Source: Paludibacteraceae bacterium (lineage in GTDB: Bacteria > Bacteroidota > Bacteroidia > Bacteroidales > Paludibacteraceae). From it: a stretch of 46,573 bases of DNA. Position 1 is the stretch's first letter. Every line of letters starts with the position of its first letter. The translations under genes and the position numbers were made by a program. The notes under the pieces are model-generated. The model saw nothing but the letters and a program-made list of their open reading frames with translations. It was not told where the DNA came from and searched no databases. Location: the NCBI GenBank assembly GCA_017550335.1, contig JAFZPM010000040.1, positions 1 through 46,573 of the forward strand, in the 5' to 3' direction. This document shows, piece by piece, positions 17,418 through 27,466 of the stretch.

Positions 17418-20400
17418 TCACCACTTCTTGTCCGAGTCTTTTTTCCCCTTGCAGATCTCGATGTAGGGGCAATATTCGCAGTTATTAGCGTTACTCGTCT
17501 GGACGAACGGGGTGTTTAGGTCAAACATCCCCCGCAGGAGCTCCGTCAGATTCCGTTCAATCGCTTCACAGAGGTCTGGGGAAATCATTGATATCTCATC
17601 CTTCTCCTTTCCATCTCCCATAAACAGGTTTTTCAAGCCATCCTTATAACGCACATACAAGAGCGACGGTATGGTTTTCTTGCCCTTCTCCACCGTGCAC
17701 AAATAGGCGTATAACATCACTTGCAGCGCATATGGCATGTACCTTTCCCGATCTGGGTTGTCGCCTTCGAACAAGATAGAGATGTCAGGGAAGGAAACCT
17801 TACTGGAGCCAGTGCCATTGCTGTTTTTCTTGATGCCCCCCGTTTTGTAGTCCACCACCCGATAGATTCCTTGTCCCTCTTCTTGTAGGCGGTCGATGAT
17901 GCCGCCCAACGTGAAACGCATTCCATCCACCACGAACTCATGGGTGATTTCTTTTGTCTCCACGCCAACGATTTTAAACGGAACGCGGTTTTGCAAATCG
18001 ATGGAGAGCACATTTTTCACGAACGCGAGCACAGCCATTTTGAGCAGTAATTGTTGTCCGGAATAGTCGATATGCGCATTCTCATCCGTCTTGAAATATT
18101 CACGTCTGAAAGCATTATCCACGACTCCCTCTATCTTCTCTTGCTCCAATAGTTGTCTCAGATCCTCCTCTTCCACATACTTTTCTTTGAAGCGCCCGTA
18201 GATCTCCTCCATCGCCGCATGGAGCACCAATCCTAACAATCTATTGTCAGCCTCGTCCTCCAACTCTTCAGGTTCCTTCAGTCCCATGATATAGGAGAAG
18301 TAGAATTTCAATTGACACGAGATATAGGTGTTAAGCATGGAGGGCGACAGGATGGAAGCGGACGGATTGGATGCCTTGTCGTACGTGTGGCGCAGTTTCT
18401 TGATCATCCCTTCGGTCTTAGCCACTTCAAATACGGATGTCGGTGACACTTCAATATCCGACCGCAGGTCTTGCAGGTCCACCTCGATATCCGTCTCCGC
18501 CAATAATTGCATCAGGAAACGGCTCATTTGTCCCTTAGAGCCTCCGTTAGTCGCCGTGCAATAAAGGAATGTCGCGTTCTCCACCCGCTGAAGAAGACGG
18601 TAAAAATAATAGGCATACAACGAGTTCTTATGCTCGATGGTGGTCATGCCGAAGGCGTGGCGCAGGCTATGTGGGATGAAAGAGGATTCCCCGCCTCCCT
18701 TAGGCAATACGCCCTCATTGACGGAGAGCATCACCACATTCTTGAAATCGAGGTTACGTGTCTCGAGGAAGCCCATCACTTGCATGCCCTTCACTGGCTC
18801 GCCGGAGAAGGGCACCGAGACGGTGGAAAGCATCCTCTCCAACAGTTTACACAAGGTTTGTACATTGACTTGCAGGTCGCCATTCTCCGACAATGCCAAG
18901 AGCCTGTTCACGACCGTGTAGGTACGGAACAGTGCCTCCTTGTACAAAGGATCATAGATGGCGTCGTCCAACGCAGGCGAGGCGTCGTCCTGGGGGTCTG
19001 CTGCCCCCTTGCGGTAATACGTGGCCACCTTCTTCAGGATAGCCACCAACCACTTCAGCATGGAGGATGATGCCTCGTCACTATTCGCGTCGACAAAAGA
19101 GAACAGCAGTTCCAACGAATCGTTTCCACCCCGCAGATAGTCGATGGTAGGGAAGTATTTATGTTCCTTGACGATCTTGTCATAAAGTTCCGCAGACCCC
19201 TCGAAAGCGATCTGCACATACGGATTGCACAATGTCTCCCTGATAAGGCGGAAAGGAACGGAGTGTAGTTGTTTACCAGCATTGATCGACACGTTGCACT
19301 GCATCTCAACCAGCACCTTCACCAAGGCATATACAGGTGTCTGTATGAGAGGCAGACCCATCGTGATATTCAGGTCGTCCACACAAGGAGGGATGGAGTG
19401 CAGGACCGGCAAGAGGAGAGACTCGTCGCATAGGACGACAGCCGTGTCGGAGTCGGAGAACCCCTTCTCCTTGCAGCTTGCCAAAAAGTCATTCAAGTAC
19501 TTAGCCTGCGCATTGTCCGTGGAGGAACTGATGTAGGAAAAATGTTTCGAAGTGTTCCGGAATACGTTCAGCACAGACCGGGGCAGTTCGTTCGGGAACT
19601 TCTCCAGGTTCTGAGACATGAAGGTGGCCGCCTCGTGCCGCACATCGGGCATATTCATGTAAAAATCGTCCGTATCCCAGTAAAAAAGCGCCTTGTCAGC
19701 CTTACGGAGGCGTGAGAAGAGCTCTATCTCGCACTTGTTCAGCACGTTGAATCCGACGAATACATATTTTGCGGAAGGGAAAGGCTCAACACCCTTTTGC
19801 CTAAGCACCTCATCCACCACGATACGGTGCAACATACCCCCATAGGCGAGACCTTGGCTACGCAGCCTCTCCCGAAATTCATTGTACATCGGTAAAAGTG
19901 CGTTCCAAAGCGCCATGAACTTCCGCTTCAACAGGGATTTCTGGTCCACGGAAAAGTTATGGAAGAAACGTTGCAAGGAAGCGATTTGATCCTCGGACAA
20001 GAAACTGAAGTCATCCTCCATCTTCGACAGTTCCACCATGTTCTTGAAGAGCATTTTGGCGGGCACGAGGTTATTGTCCACATCCTCGAAGTCGCTGAGG
20101 ATGACCTCACCCCAGAAATAGAAGGAGTCCATCGTCTCCGGCTCGACTCCCAGTTCCTCCCAATCGATATGCGCCGAATAAGCCTTGAAAAGGTCACAGA
20201 TGAGCTTCGGCTCATCCGCCACCTTCAGGTTCGTACATGAGGCGAACATATCTTGGATGGTCATGTATGAGGGAGACCAAATCGGCTTGTCGACGCTTTT
20301 CACCAAATAGTTATTGAAGAAAAGCCTAGCGCGGTTGTTCGGAAAAACAACCGTCAGGTCAGACAACTCACCACCATACTTGGCAGTGAGGTCCTCCGCG

Positions 20401-20429
20401 ACAAGCTGCAAGAACGGAACGGCTCCCAT
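17418..20429 (-). CDS. AddB-like PD-(D/E)XK nuclease family protein
   Basis: This 1003-residue protein resembles AddB, the helicase-like nuclease subunit of double-strand-break repair complexes that make recombinogenic 3' ends. The N-terminus (VFPNNRARLFFNNYL) resembles the degenerate helicase domain of AddB. The C-terminal nuclease domain has VVDYKTGG (catalytic Asp and Lys) near residue 857. One upstream cysteine (YISCQLKFYFSYI, near residue 701) and a C-terminal CEYCPYIEIC set (C-x2-C-x5-C) match the iron-sulfur staple of AddB nucleases. No UvrD-type AddA partner lies beside it in this window. It begins 11 nt after proA and is probably co-transcribed with it. Confidence 0.88.
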   Translation of the reverse strand: MGAVPFLQLVAEDLTAKYGGELSDLTVVFPNNRARLFFNNYLVKSVDKPIWSPSYMTIQDMFASCTNLKVADEPKLICDLFKAYSAHIDWEELGVEPETMDSFYFWGEVILSDFEDVDNNLVPAKMLFKNMVELSKMEDDFSFLSEDQIASLQRFFHNFSVDQKSLLKRKFMALWNALLPMYNEFRERLRSQGLAYGGMLHRIVVDEVLRQKGVEPFPSAKYVFVGFNVLNKCEIELFSRLRKADKALFYWDTDDFYMNMPDVRHEAATFMSQNLEKFPNELPRSVLNVFRNTSKHFSYISSSTDNAQAKYLNDFLASCKEKGFSDSDTAVVLCDESLLLPVLHSIPPCVDDLNITMGLPLIQTPVYALVKVLVEMQCNVSINAGKQLHSVPFRLIRETLCNPYVQIAFEGSAELYDKIVKEHKYFPTIDYLRGGNDSLELLFSFVDANSDEASSSMLKWLVAILKKVATYYRKGAADPQDDASPALDDAIYDPLYKEALFRTYTVVNRLLALSENGDLQVNVQTLCKLLERMLSTVSVPFSGEPVKGMQVMGFLETRNLDFKNVVMLSVNEGVLPKGGGESSFIPHSLRHAFGMTTIEHKNSLYAYYFYRLLQRVENATFLYCTATNGGSKGQMSRFLMQLLAETDIEVDLQDLRSDIEVSPTSVFEVAKTEGMIKKLRHTYDKASNPSASILSPSMLNTYISCQLKFYFSYIMGLKEPEELEDEADNRLLGLVLHAAMEEIYGRFKEKYVEEEDLRQLLEQEKIEGVVDNAFRREYFKTDENAHIDYSGQQLLLKMAVLAFVKNVLSIDLQNRVPFKIVGVETKEITHEFVVDGMRFTLGGIIDRLQEEGQGIYRVVDYKTGGIKKNSNGTGSSKVSFPDISILFEGDNPDRERYMPYALQVMLYAYLCTVEKGKKTIPSLLYVRYKDGLKNLFMGDGKEKDEISMISPDLCEAIERNLTELLRGMFDLNTPFVQTSNANNCEYCPYIEICKGKKDSDKKW

Positions 20430-20440
20430 AGGCGAACAGA

Positions 20441-21682
20441 TTAGCTCCTCACCTGACCATTACCCTTGATGATCCATTTATAAGTAGTAAGTTCCTCCAA
20501 GGCCATAGGGCCGCGCGCATGCATTTTCTGCGTGGAGATACCAATCTCCGCACCCAAACCGAACTGGGCGCCATCGGTCCATGCCGTGGACGTGTTCGTG
20601 TAGACGCAGGCGGCGTCCACCATGCGGTCGAACTTCTCGATGGAAGCCTCATCCTTGCTGATGATCGCCTCACTGTGTTTGGAACTATATTTGGCGATGT
20701 GTTCCAAAGCCTCGTCCAGGTTCTTGACCGTTTTGATGGACATCTTATAATCCAGGAACTCCGTACCGTAGGAATCGGCTGTCGCTGGTTCCAGATATGG
20801 GTATTTGCCCTTCAGCGCATCGTAGGAAGGCTGGTCGGCATATATGATCACGTTCTTCTCCGCCATACGCTCGCAGATGGCAGGAAGGTCTTGGAGCCTC
20901 TTCTCGTTGATGATCAGGCAGTCCAATGAGTTGCATACGCTGACGCGGCGGGTCTTGCCGTTGAAGACCGCATCCTGTCCGATCTTCAGGTCTCCGCTCT
21001 CGTCGAAGTAGATGTGGCATACGCCAGCACCCGTCTCGATGACAGGGATCTTCGCATGTTCGCGCACGAAGTTGATCAGGCCCGAACTGCCCCGTGGGAT
21101 GATCATATCCACATAGCCGATAGCGTTCAGCAGTTCACCCGTGGATTCACGACCGGCAGGCAACAAAGCCACGACGTTCTCGTTCACATTCATCCTGCGC
21201 AATACGGAATGGATCACGTTGACAATCGCCGTGTTGGAGCAATGCGCATCCGAACCACCCTTCAGCACGCAGGCGTTGCCCGATTTGAAGCAGATGGAGA
21301 AGACGTCGAAGCTCACGTTAGGGCGAGCCTCATAGATCACGCCGATCACCCCGAAAGGCACGCTGATGCGCTTCAGTTTCAGCCCGTTCGGACGTTCGAT
21401 ATCTTTCAAAACCTTACCCAATGGAGAGGGCAAACTCGCCACGTTCCTGATGTCAGAAGCGATGCCCGCAATGCGTTCCTTCGTCAACATCAGACGGTCA
21501 TACATAGGGTTGGACTTGTCCATCTTGTCCAAATCCTTCTGGTTCTCGGACAGAATGTAGTCGGTTTGCTTCTCAGCCTCGTCGGCCACCGCCAGCAGCA
21601 CTTCGCGAACCTTCGCATCATCAAGGCCTACCAAAGTCTTGGAGGCGTCACGCACTGCGGCAAATAATTCATTCGTTTCCAT
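20441..21682 (-). CDS. proA: Glutamate-5-semialdehyde dehydrogenase
   Basis: ProA reduces gamma-glutamyl phosphate with NADPH to glutamate semialdehyde, the second step of proline synthesis. The 413-residue protein has the expected length and motifs: [36 protein letters not shown] (cofactor region) and the catalytic cysteine in [10 protein letters not shown]. The end carries [19 protein letters not shown], typical of ProA. proB is not adjacent in this window. A -7 box lies at 21717-21724. Confidence 0.97.
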   Translation of the reverse strand: METNELFAAVRDASKTLVGLDDAKVREVLLAVADEAEKQTDYILSENQKDLDKMDKSNPMYDRLMLTKERIAGIASDIRNVASLPSPLGKVLKDIERPNGLKLKRISVPFGVIGVIYEARPNVSFDVFSICFKSGNACVLKGGSDAHCSNTAIVNVIHSVLRRMNVNENVVALLPAGRESTGELLNAIGYVDMIIPRGSSGLINFVREHAKIPVIETGAGVCHIYFDESGDLKIGQDAVFNGKTRRVSVCNSLDCLIINEKRLQDLPAICERMAEKNVIIYADQPSYDALKGKYPYLEPATADSYGTEFLDYKMSIKTVKNLDEALEHIAKYSSKHSEAIISKDEASIEKFDRMVDAACVYTNTSTAWTDGAQFGLGAEIGISTQKMHARGPMALEELTTYKWIIKGNGQVRS

Positions 21683-21716
21683 TGTGGTATAAGTTTATGA
21701 TAACATCAGTAATACG

Positions 21717-21724
21717 CAAATTTA
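21717..21724 (-). promoter_or_regulatory. -7 box of the proA promoter
   Basis: TAAATTTG on the minus strand lies 34 nt before the proA ATG. The -33 region is T-rich without a clear TTTG. Confidence 0.5.
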
Positions 21725-21783
21725 CGATTTTAGCGTGAAATAAAAAACATGGCACGGCACATTATCATGCACGTGGAAATCAC

Positions 21784-21818
21784 AAAATAGTAAATAGTAA
21801 ATCGTCAAATAGTAAATG
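21784..21818. repeat. Short AT-rich direct repeats (AATAGTAAA)
   Basis: The stretch contains AAATAGTAAA-type 8-9-bp direct repeats, three close copies, just 3' of tcdA. Similar short repeats lie beside the larger hairpin elements elsewhere in the window. Confidence 0.6.
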
Positions 21819-21841
21819 TTCGAGTAAATCCGCCTCAACAG

Positions 21842-22582
21842 TTATTCCACGTTCACCTCGCGGGCTCTTTCCCTCAAGGATAATAGGACATGACAGGCGA
21901 TGAAGTTGCCGAATGTGGCGGGCATATATGAGATCGTGCCGACGGTGGAGACCTTGTTCTGCTCCTCGACCATCATGACCGCCTTCTCGTCGGGTAGTTC
22001 GGAACTGAAGACCACCTTGAATCCTTTTCGGATGCCCATTTTGCCTAAACGTTTACGGACAGCCTTCGCCAAGGTACAATTGTAGGATTTGGAGATATCC
22101 GCGATCTGGATCTTCGTGATGTCGCTCTTAGCCCCCGCACCCATCGAGGAGATCAACGGAAGGTGACGTTCCATGGCGCATTGTATCAGGAAAACCTTAG
22201 GGCTTAGCGTATCGATGGCATCCACCACAAAATCATAGTGCGCCTCGTCCAACAACTGCGAAGTGAGCTCATCTTTCAGGAAGATGGTGTGGACATGCAG
22301 TTTCAGTTCCGGGTTGATGTCCAGGAGGCGTTTCGCCAGCACTTCGGTCTTATCCATCCCTAACGTGGAATGCAGGGCCACCAGTTGGCGGTTGATATTG
22401 CTTTCGTTCACCTTATCCGCATCCACGATGGTGAGTTCACCGACACCACCCCGCACGATCATCTCGGCGGCATACGCACCGACACCGCCGACACCCACCA
22501 CCAGCACATGCTTTTTCTCCAACGAGGCCATAACCTGTTCTCCCAAGAGCAGCCTCGTCCGTTCTTTCCAATCCTTTTCCAT
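21842..22582 (-). CDS. tcdA: tRNA threonylcarbamoyladenosine dehydratase
   Basis: TcdA is an E1-like enzyme that uses ATP to cyclise t6A37 of tRNA to ct6A. The 246-residue protein has the ThiF/MoeB Rossmann motif GVGGVGAYAAE, the following VDADKVNESNINRQ (nucleotide and metal region), VDAIDTLSPK and the cysteine in SYNCTLAKAVRKRL. The start WKERTRLLLGEQ is characteristic of the family. An in-frame TTG lies two codons upstream, but ATG 22582 sits 19 nt after a -7 box and is preferred. Confidence 0.93.
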   Translation of the reverse strand: MEKDWKERTRLLLGEQVMASLEKKHVLVVGVGGVGAYAAEMIVRGGVGELTIVDADKVNESNINRQLVALHSTLGMDKTEVLAKRLLDINPELKLHVHTIFLKDELTSQLLDEAHYDFVVDAIDTLSPKVFLIQCAMERHLPLISSMGAGAKSDITKIQIADISKSYNCTLAKAVRKRLGKMGIRKGFKVVFSSELPDEKAVMMVEEQNKVSTVGTISYMPATFGNFIACHVLLSLRERAREVNVE

Positions 22583-22600
22583 CCTCAAAAACGTTTAGAG

Positions 22601-22608
22601 CAAAGGTA
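22601..22608 (-). promoter_or_regulatory. -7 box of the tcdA promoter
   Basis: TACCTTTG on the minus strand, 18 nt before the tcdA ATG, matches TAnnTTTG. The -33 element would lie inside the end of the upstream gene and is not clear. Confidence 0.55.
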
Positions 22609-22616
22609 GCGAATAA

Positions 22617-23549
22617 TCATCTCCTCAGCGTCACATGGCCGACAAATGAGCGGTCCAAATCAAAGAGGAACAGATAATACCAATAATCGTCGGAAGGCAA
22701 ATTACGTCCGCCGCTCGTGCCATCCCACGGCATGTAGTCGTTATGGTAGGAACGGATCAACCGTCCGAACCGGTCATACAGATCCAATTTATAAGCGCCT
22801 ATCGTGTCCAAGAAAGCGATTTCCCACACATCGTTGACACCGTCCCCGTTCGGAGTGAAGAAACTCGGCAAATCAAGGAATGTCTCCGGGAAAGGATCCA
22901 AGTCCACCTTTTTCGGACATTGTCTGTAGAATCGTATGGAAGCGACCGCCGTATCCGAAGTGACACCTATGTTGTTCCGCAAATAGTATCTCACCTCATA
23001 AGTGCCCTCATTCCCATCAGACGGCATGTCCACCGACAGGCCACCCCTCACGACGGAGACGAACGAGGGAGCCTCTACCAGATGAATCGCCGTTATACTA
23101 TCCAATATTCTGGCCGGACGTTCCGCATTCAGCGTAATCTGATAGTCATTGCCTAAAATGTCATAGAAATACGGGGTGAAAGGCGTCGAGTCACAAGGCA
23201 ACTTCACCGACACCTCATCATCGACCGCCACGATCCTCAGGTCCATCACCACGGACACCCTGCACCGGACATCACTATTCCTGTAGACATAATTTCCCTC
23301 CGGCACATCATAAAAGACCTGTTCACGCCCCCCACACACGAAATTGATGTTCGGATTGACCTCATGCGTCAAATCAGTACCCAATTCTCCCCGATAACGA
23401 TGATATGGATCCATACTGACCGTAGCCGTCAAAGTCGCAGCGTCCGTCATGATGATATGCTCCCTGCAACCATCCAATGCGAACGACGGAGCGACGCAAA
23501 GCAGATGGTAGAGAAGAAATACATATGTCCAACGATAAATATGCTTCAT
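22617..23549 (-). CDS. Secreted protein with T9SS type B (gliding-type) sorting domain
   Basis: The 310-residue protein has a signal peptide (MKHIYRWTYVFLLYHLL..., cleavage after about residue 25), a beta-rich middle part and a C-terminal type B sorting domain. That domain is marked by FFTPNGDGVNDVW near residue 230, YDRFGRLI and WDGTSGGRNLPSDDYWYYL. Such domains direct export by the type IX system and surface attachment. The middle part resembles immunoglobulin-like SprB/gliding-associated modules, but no specific function can be named. The TTG three codons upstream is less likely than ATG 23549. The -7 box is only 6 nt from the ATG, so the mRNA may be almost leaderless. Confidence 0.85.
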   Translation of the reverse strand: MKHIYRWTYVFLLYHLLCVAPSFALDGCREHIIMTDAATLTATVSMDPYHRYRGELGTDLTHEVNPNINFVCGGREQVFYDVPEGNYVYRNSDVRCRVSVVMDLRIVAVDDEVSVKLPCDSTPFTPYFYDILGNDYQITLNAERPARILDSITAIHLVEAPSFVSVVRGGLSVDMPSDGNEGTYEVRYYLRNNIGVTSDTAVASIRFYRQCPKKVDLDPFPETFLDLPSFFTPNGDGVNDVWEIAFLDTIGAYKLDLYDRFGRLIRSYHNDYMPWDGTSGGRNLPSDDYWYYLFLFDLDRSFVGHVTLRR

Positions 23550-23555
23550 ACGATG

Positions 23556-23563
23556 CAAAATTA
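23556..23563 (-). promoter_or_regulatory. -7 box very close to the type B gene start
   Basis: TAATTTTG on the minus strand ends 6 nt before ATG 23549. If used, transcription would begin at or next to the start codon. Confidence 0.45.
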
Positions 23564-23620
23564 ATAAAATTTATTTTCGAACACATATTTATCCCATCCT
23601 TTTCCTAAGGCCAATCAGCA

Positions 23621-26600
23621 CTATTCCTTGATGATGCTCTCCTTGTACACTTCCGTATCCGTGGAAATCTCCAAATAATAGACACCGGTAGGATATTTCC
23701 TGAAATCAATGGTGGAGGACGGCTTCATCTTGTCGTAAGTGCCCATCAATTGTCCCAGGTTGTCGTAAAGGATCACATCGAAGGATTCCGCTCCCTTCAC
23801 CGCCACCTTCAAGAAATCAGAAGTTGGATTAGGATATACGGATATCTGCTTCGTCACATCCTGCTCAACATCTTCCACCTCCGTGAGGATGGATGTGCAC
23901 TCGTCGGAGTTGCAGACATTGGAGCTGTTCGCCACGCCCGGTGTCGGATAGAACACCTGACCGTTCGAGCACTCACCGAAGGTAACCCACTCGTCACCAC
24001 CGTCATGTAGGAGTCCATAAGACTGATTGTCCTCCACATAATCGTATTCAACATCATCAATGGTGTAGATATCATCGCCACAAGCCATATTGATACCCAC
24101 ATAGGAGCCCGTAGTGTTTTCCAACTTGAATCCAGCATGCAGCGGACCACGGTAGGAGAGATTATCCGCCCAGATGAGCACCCTAGCCCCAGGGGCCACC
24201 TTCGTCTCCTCATAGCCGAAAGGAATCATGTACTTCGTGTCATTCCCGAACTTGTCCGTCAGGTACATTCCGGCGAGGTTGACAGTCTCATCGCCATCGT
24301 TATATATCTCGAACCAATCGGAGTAGTTACCGAACTCGTCAGAAGCGCCCACTCCATCCGTACCGGAAGCGCAGATCTCATTAATACGGATACTAGGTTG
24401 CACACAATCACTCAGTTTCTCGAACACGGCGGTCAACACAAGATCGCCACTGAGGGTCGCGCGGTAAATCGGATTGGTGGAGAGATATTCGCCGGACGAC
24501 GGAACCTCGGTTGCGGTACCATAGACGATGGACTCCTCGAAGAAGAGCTTCAAGTCTGAACTTGCAGCCTCATGCTGGTGTACCTCCACAGCGAAGATAT
24601 TCGTCCCTTTCTTCAAGGAAGAACCAGGAATGACCACAATCTCGGTAGAGTCATTGGCCCATGTGCCGGCGAATTTATCGCCACCCAACTGGCTATAATC
24701 GATATTGCTGACCCTGACCTTCTTTCCGTTCACATAAAAGACGTAGGCATCATCGAATGTGATACGGGCGACGATCGCCTTGATGTTCTCCACATCCTCC
24801 AACTCAAAGACACTTCTGAAATAAACGGTGGCATAGTGATTCCCCTTCGAGCCACTCTCGATCACAGTATCGAAGCCATCGTTTTCGGTCTTGTCATTGT
24901 AACCCATCACACCAGAGCCCTCTCCCCATGAAGAATCGTCAAAATCAGCATAGCGCCACTTCGTGCTCTGCTCCCCCTTCGAGGAGGTGTTGAACTTCCA
25001 CATTCTCTCATGGGTATACTCCAATCCGACAGTATCGACCTCCTCATCCTCCACGACAGGAGCGGAGGAAGATTCACCATCGCTCTTCCAGCCAAGGAAT
25101 CTATATCCGACCGGAGCCACCGCTTCGAGTTTCAATTCCTTGCCGGAGAAATATTTGCCCGAGAAGGAAGAAGTAGGAAGAAGTTCCCCGTTCACCAAGA
25201 TGCGGCCAGCGGGCAGGTTCGAAGAGAGTTTCATCTTCACCAGACTGCTGCCGTCCAACTCAGGGAAGTTGTCTTTATCCGACATCTGGCTATAGATATT
25301 TTCCGGTCTCTTCTTGGCGAAGCTCAACATTCCACCATCGCTCAAACCTGCGCCTTCGAAAGTGGCGCAGAATTCGGTGGATACCAACCTGGAGATGCTA
25401 TCCCACGTGGCGGAGATATTCTCATACTTCAACGCAGTGCCCAAATGGATCAAGTACTTGGTCAAGAACTTCTCTCTGAACGTGCTGTTCTTCATCAAGC
25501 TGGAGAAGATAATGGTCTTCCACTTCGTGTCCTCAGTAAATCCCACGCCGTTCTTCGCATTAGCCCAATTATAGCGAGGGCCCTCACCCTTGCACCACTT
25601 GAACATGTCCAATTCAGGGATACAATGGTTGTCGCCACTCTCCCCATAAAGGCCCAGTCCGAAGTCCGCATCGAAGGAGATCCAGCGGAAACGTCCGTTG
25701 TTGCGTTCCCTCCAAATCTTGCAATTGTTCGCCGGCCAGTCGGTATTCACGATGAATTGCTCGAAGATCTGATAGTTCATGTACTCATCCATGTCCATCA
25801 TTTTGGAAGCCTTCTCATAGTAGTCGCTAGCTTTAGGGTCGCTGTTGGAAAGGAAATCAACCAGATTGTTGTACGCCTCCAGATCGCCGCAAGTCGCGAC
25901 AACACCATGCTTGTTGGTGATTTCTATCACATCAATATCCTTGCCTTCCAAGCCAAAATTAGATTGGATGAAAGCCTTGTTCGTACGTTCACGCAGGCCC
26001 ATCAGACCCTTGTATTTGCCATTCAGGTAGAAAGCTACCGGCTGGTATGCCTGATAGTCGATGCCCATGTTCTTCGCGATGCTCTGCATAAAGCCGTCTC
26101 GGCAACGGATATATTCATGGTTATGGCCATTTCCTCCGTTCCTCAATTGCAAGGACTTATATTCATTACCCATCTTGTCCTCGAAGAAATCATATTTCAG
26201 CTTCGAATTCCCGGCACCCATTCTGTCGCCTGCCTTGATTTTCAGGGACTTCGTGCCATACATTCGGGAACAACCACCCATCACCGCGATGTCCACCTCA
26301 TGCGACAACACCTGTTTCTCATCCACGAAATACTCGAAGTTGGCCGGACGCGTCCAATCCATCACATAATTCAGTTTCCTCTCAGGGAGGCAACTTGTCT
26401 CCGGATAGGTGCTATATGGGTTATCTTCAGCGCCCTCCGTATAAATACCAGTGTTCTCATCGTATAGGTTCTTCGAGTCGGTCACAATGGATACGATAGG
26501 CAAGGTAGACTTGCCACAACCGTTACGGGAGGCAGATGCGGAGATGAACGTACCCGTCAGGATGGCGCTGGAGAGCATGCCGTTCTTGTATGCTCTTGCC

Positions 26601-27340
26601 CGGATGACGACACTCTTCTCCGTACTATTTCCGATGATATCCGATACGGCAATGCCGTTGGAAGAATATTTCGTGCTATTCTCATCCGGTTCGCTACCAT
26701 CTATCGTATAGCGGATCGTCGCATCAATGGTTTTGGTCTTAATCTTGATAACAGAATTGCTGAGCGAAACAACACCAGGCTTCATCCCGTCGAACTCAGG
26801 CATATCACAACGGCAAGAGGACAAATTCGCATAAACCGCGGAATTCTTTTTCTTCGGAGTAGGCTCCATATAACCCACCCCACCCTCGTAAACACCATAC
26901 GAGATGTGCGGCTGCGTCGGTCCATATCTGAACGAATCCACAACAGCAGCGTGCTTGTCCTTCAACACAATGACACCTCCGTCGGAATCCAACTTGCGTT
27001 CCGTCTTGCTGTCCATCTCCGATCCGTCGAAACAGAACACCTTGTAACCGGAGCCATCAATCTTATCTGAATCGCCCAAGTTCCACGACCATTCCTTCTC
27101 CACGGAACCATTCTTCTTCACCTTATAATGCACGATTTTATACCCCTTCAACTCAACACTCGAACTTGCATCATTAAAGAGTTCAACCCAACCATTGTAG
27201 TTCTGGTTCTTCATATAGGTTGAAATGTTACATGGCATTACCTCACTCACCTTCACATCCGCATTCGCCGCAAACCCTATAGACAATCCAGCCAGCATAA
27301 GCGGCAACCTTGTCAGTCCGAATCGAATTAGTGTTTTCAT
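23621..27340 (-). CDS. Large secreted CotH-family protein with lamin-tail domains and T9SS tail
   Basis: The 1239-residue protein has a signal peptide ending ...GFAANA. The domains, in order with rough positions, are as follows. A lamin-tail domain spans 25-180 (VSEVMPCNIS, WVELFNDASS). A chitobiase-like beta domain spans 190-280 (TIRYTIDGSEPDENS). The CotH kinase-like domain spans 310-690 (FYLNGKYKGLMGLRERTNKA, WRISFDADFGLGLYG-type acidic motif RWISFDADFG). An InlB-like repeat follows (GYRFLGWKSDG), then a beta-sandwich module (TFDDAYVFYVNGKKV). A second lamin-tail domain lies near 985-1150 (INEICASGTDG, WFEIYNDGDE). A T9SS type A tail ends the protein (VYPNPTSDFLKV, TGVYYLEI). It is probably exported to the cell surface, where it may phosphorylate or bind other components. 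Start ATG 27340 gives a clean signal peptide, while the TTG eight codons upstream does not. Confidence 0.9.
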   Translation of the reverse strand: MKTLIRFGLTRLPLMLAGLSIGFAANADVKVSEVMPCNISTYMKNQNYNGWVELFNDASSSVELKGYKIVHYKVKKNGSVEKEWSWNLGDSDKIDGSGYKVFCFDGSEMDSKTERKLDSDGGVIVLKDKHAAVVDSFRYGPTQPHISYGVYEGGVGYMEPTPKKKNSAVYANLSSCRCDMPEFDGMKPGVVSLSNSVIKIKTKTIDATIRYTIDGSEPDENSTKYSSNGIAVSDIIGNSTEKSVVIRARAYKNGMLSSAILTGTFISASASRNGCGKSTLPIVSIVTDSKNLYDENTGIYTEGAEDNPYSTYPETSCLPERKLNYVMDWTRPANFEYFVDEKQVLSHEVDIAVMGGCSRMYGTKSLKIKAGDRMGAGNSKLKYDFFEDKMGNEYKSLQLRNGGNGHNHEYIRCRDGFMQSIAKNMGIDYQAYQPVAFYLNGKYKGLMGLRERTNKAFIQSNFGLEGKDIDVIEITNKHGVVATCGDLEAYNNLVDFLSNSDPKASDYYEKASKMMDMDEYMNYQIFEQFIVNTDWPANNCKIWRERNNGRFRWISFDADFGLGLYGESGDNHCIPELDMFKWCKGEGPRYNWANAKNGVGFTEDTKWKTIIFSSLMKNSTFREKFLTKYLIHLGTALKYENISATWDSISRLVSTEFCATFEGAGLSDGGMLSFAKKRPENIYSQMSDKDNFPELDGSSLVKMKLSSNLPAGRILVNGELLPTSSFSGKYFSGKELKLEAVAPVGYRFLGWKSDGESSSAPVVEDEEVDTVGLEYTHERMWKFNTSSKGEQSTKWRYADFDDSSWGEGSGVMGYNDKTENDGFDTVIESGSKGNHYATVYFRSVFELEDVENIKAIVARITFDDAYVFYVNGKKVRVSNIDYSQLGGDKFAGTWANDSTEIVVIPGSSLKKGTNIFAVEVHQHEAASSDLKLFFEESIVYGTATEVPSSGEYLSTNPIYRATLSGDLVLTAVFEKLSDCVQPSIRINEICASGTDGVGASDEFGNYSDWFEIYNDGDETVNLAGMYLTDKFGNDTKYMIPFGYEETKVAPGARVLIWADNLSYRGPLHAGFKLENTTGSYVGINMACGDDIYTIDDVEYDYVEDNQSYGLLHDGGDEWVTFGECSNGQVFYPTPGVANSSNVCNSDECTSILTEVEDVEQDVTKQISVYPNPTSDFLKVAVKGAESFDVILYDNLGQLMGTYDKMKPSSTIDFRKYPTGVYYLEISTDTEVYKESIIKE

Positions 27341-27369
27341 AAGCAATTCGTTTTTAATTAACACCTTTT

Positions 27370-27446
27370 AGGGGCGAAGAACCCACCCAGGGAAGTACAC
27401 CTCCCTGTCTACTCTGTTTCATCCTTCTAAATTCAGGCTTGCCCCT
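27370..27446 (-). promoter_or_regulatory. Structured 5' leader of the large CotH gene
   Basis: Within the roughly 120-nt leader an outer stem AGGGGC (27370-27375) / GCCCCT (27441-27446) encloses a perfect 6-bp hairpin CAGGGA/TCCCTG (27388-27393 with 27402-27407). It matches no riboswitch class I can recognise. Confidence 0.45.
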
Positions 27447-27466
27447 TTCCTTTGTAAACTCGATTA

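Noticed and set aside
17394..17419. Bidirectional terminator between the PAP2-like and AddB-like genes
   Set aside because: AAAACG/CGTTTT can pair, but with only 6 AT-rich bp over a 14-nt loop; too weak to list.
25010..26467. Long plus-strand open frame (485 codons)
   Set aside because: It is antisense to the large CotH gene, whose domains are clear.
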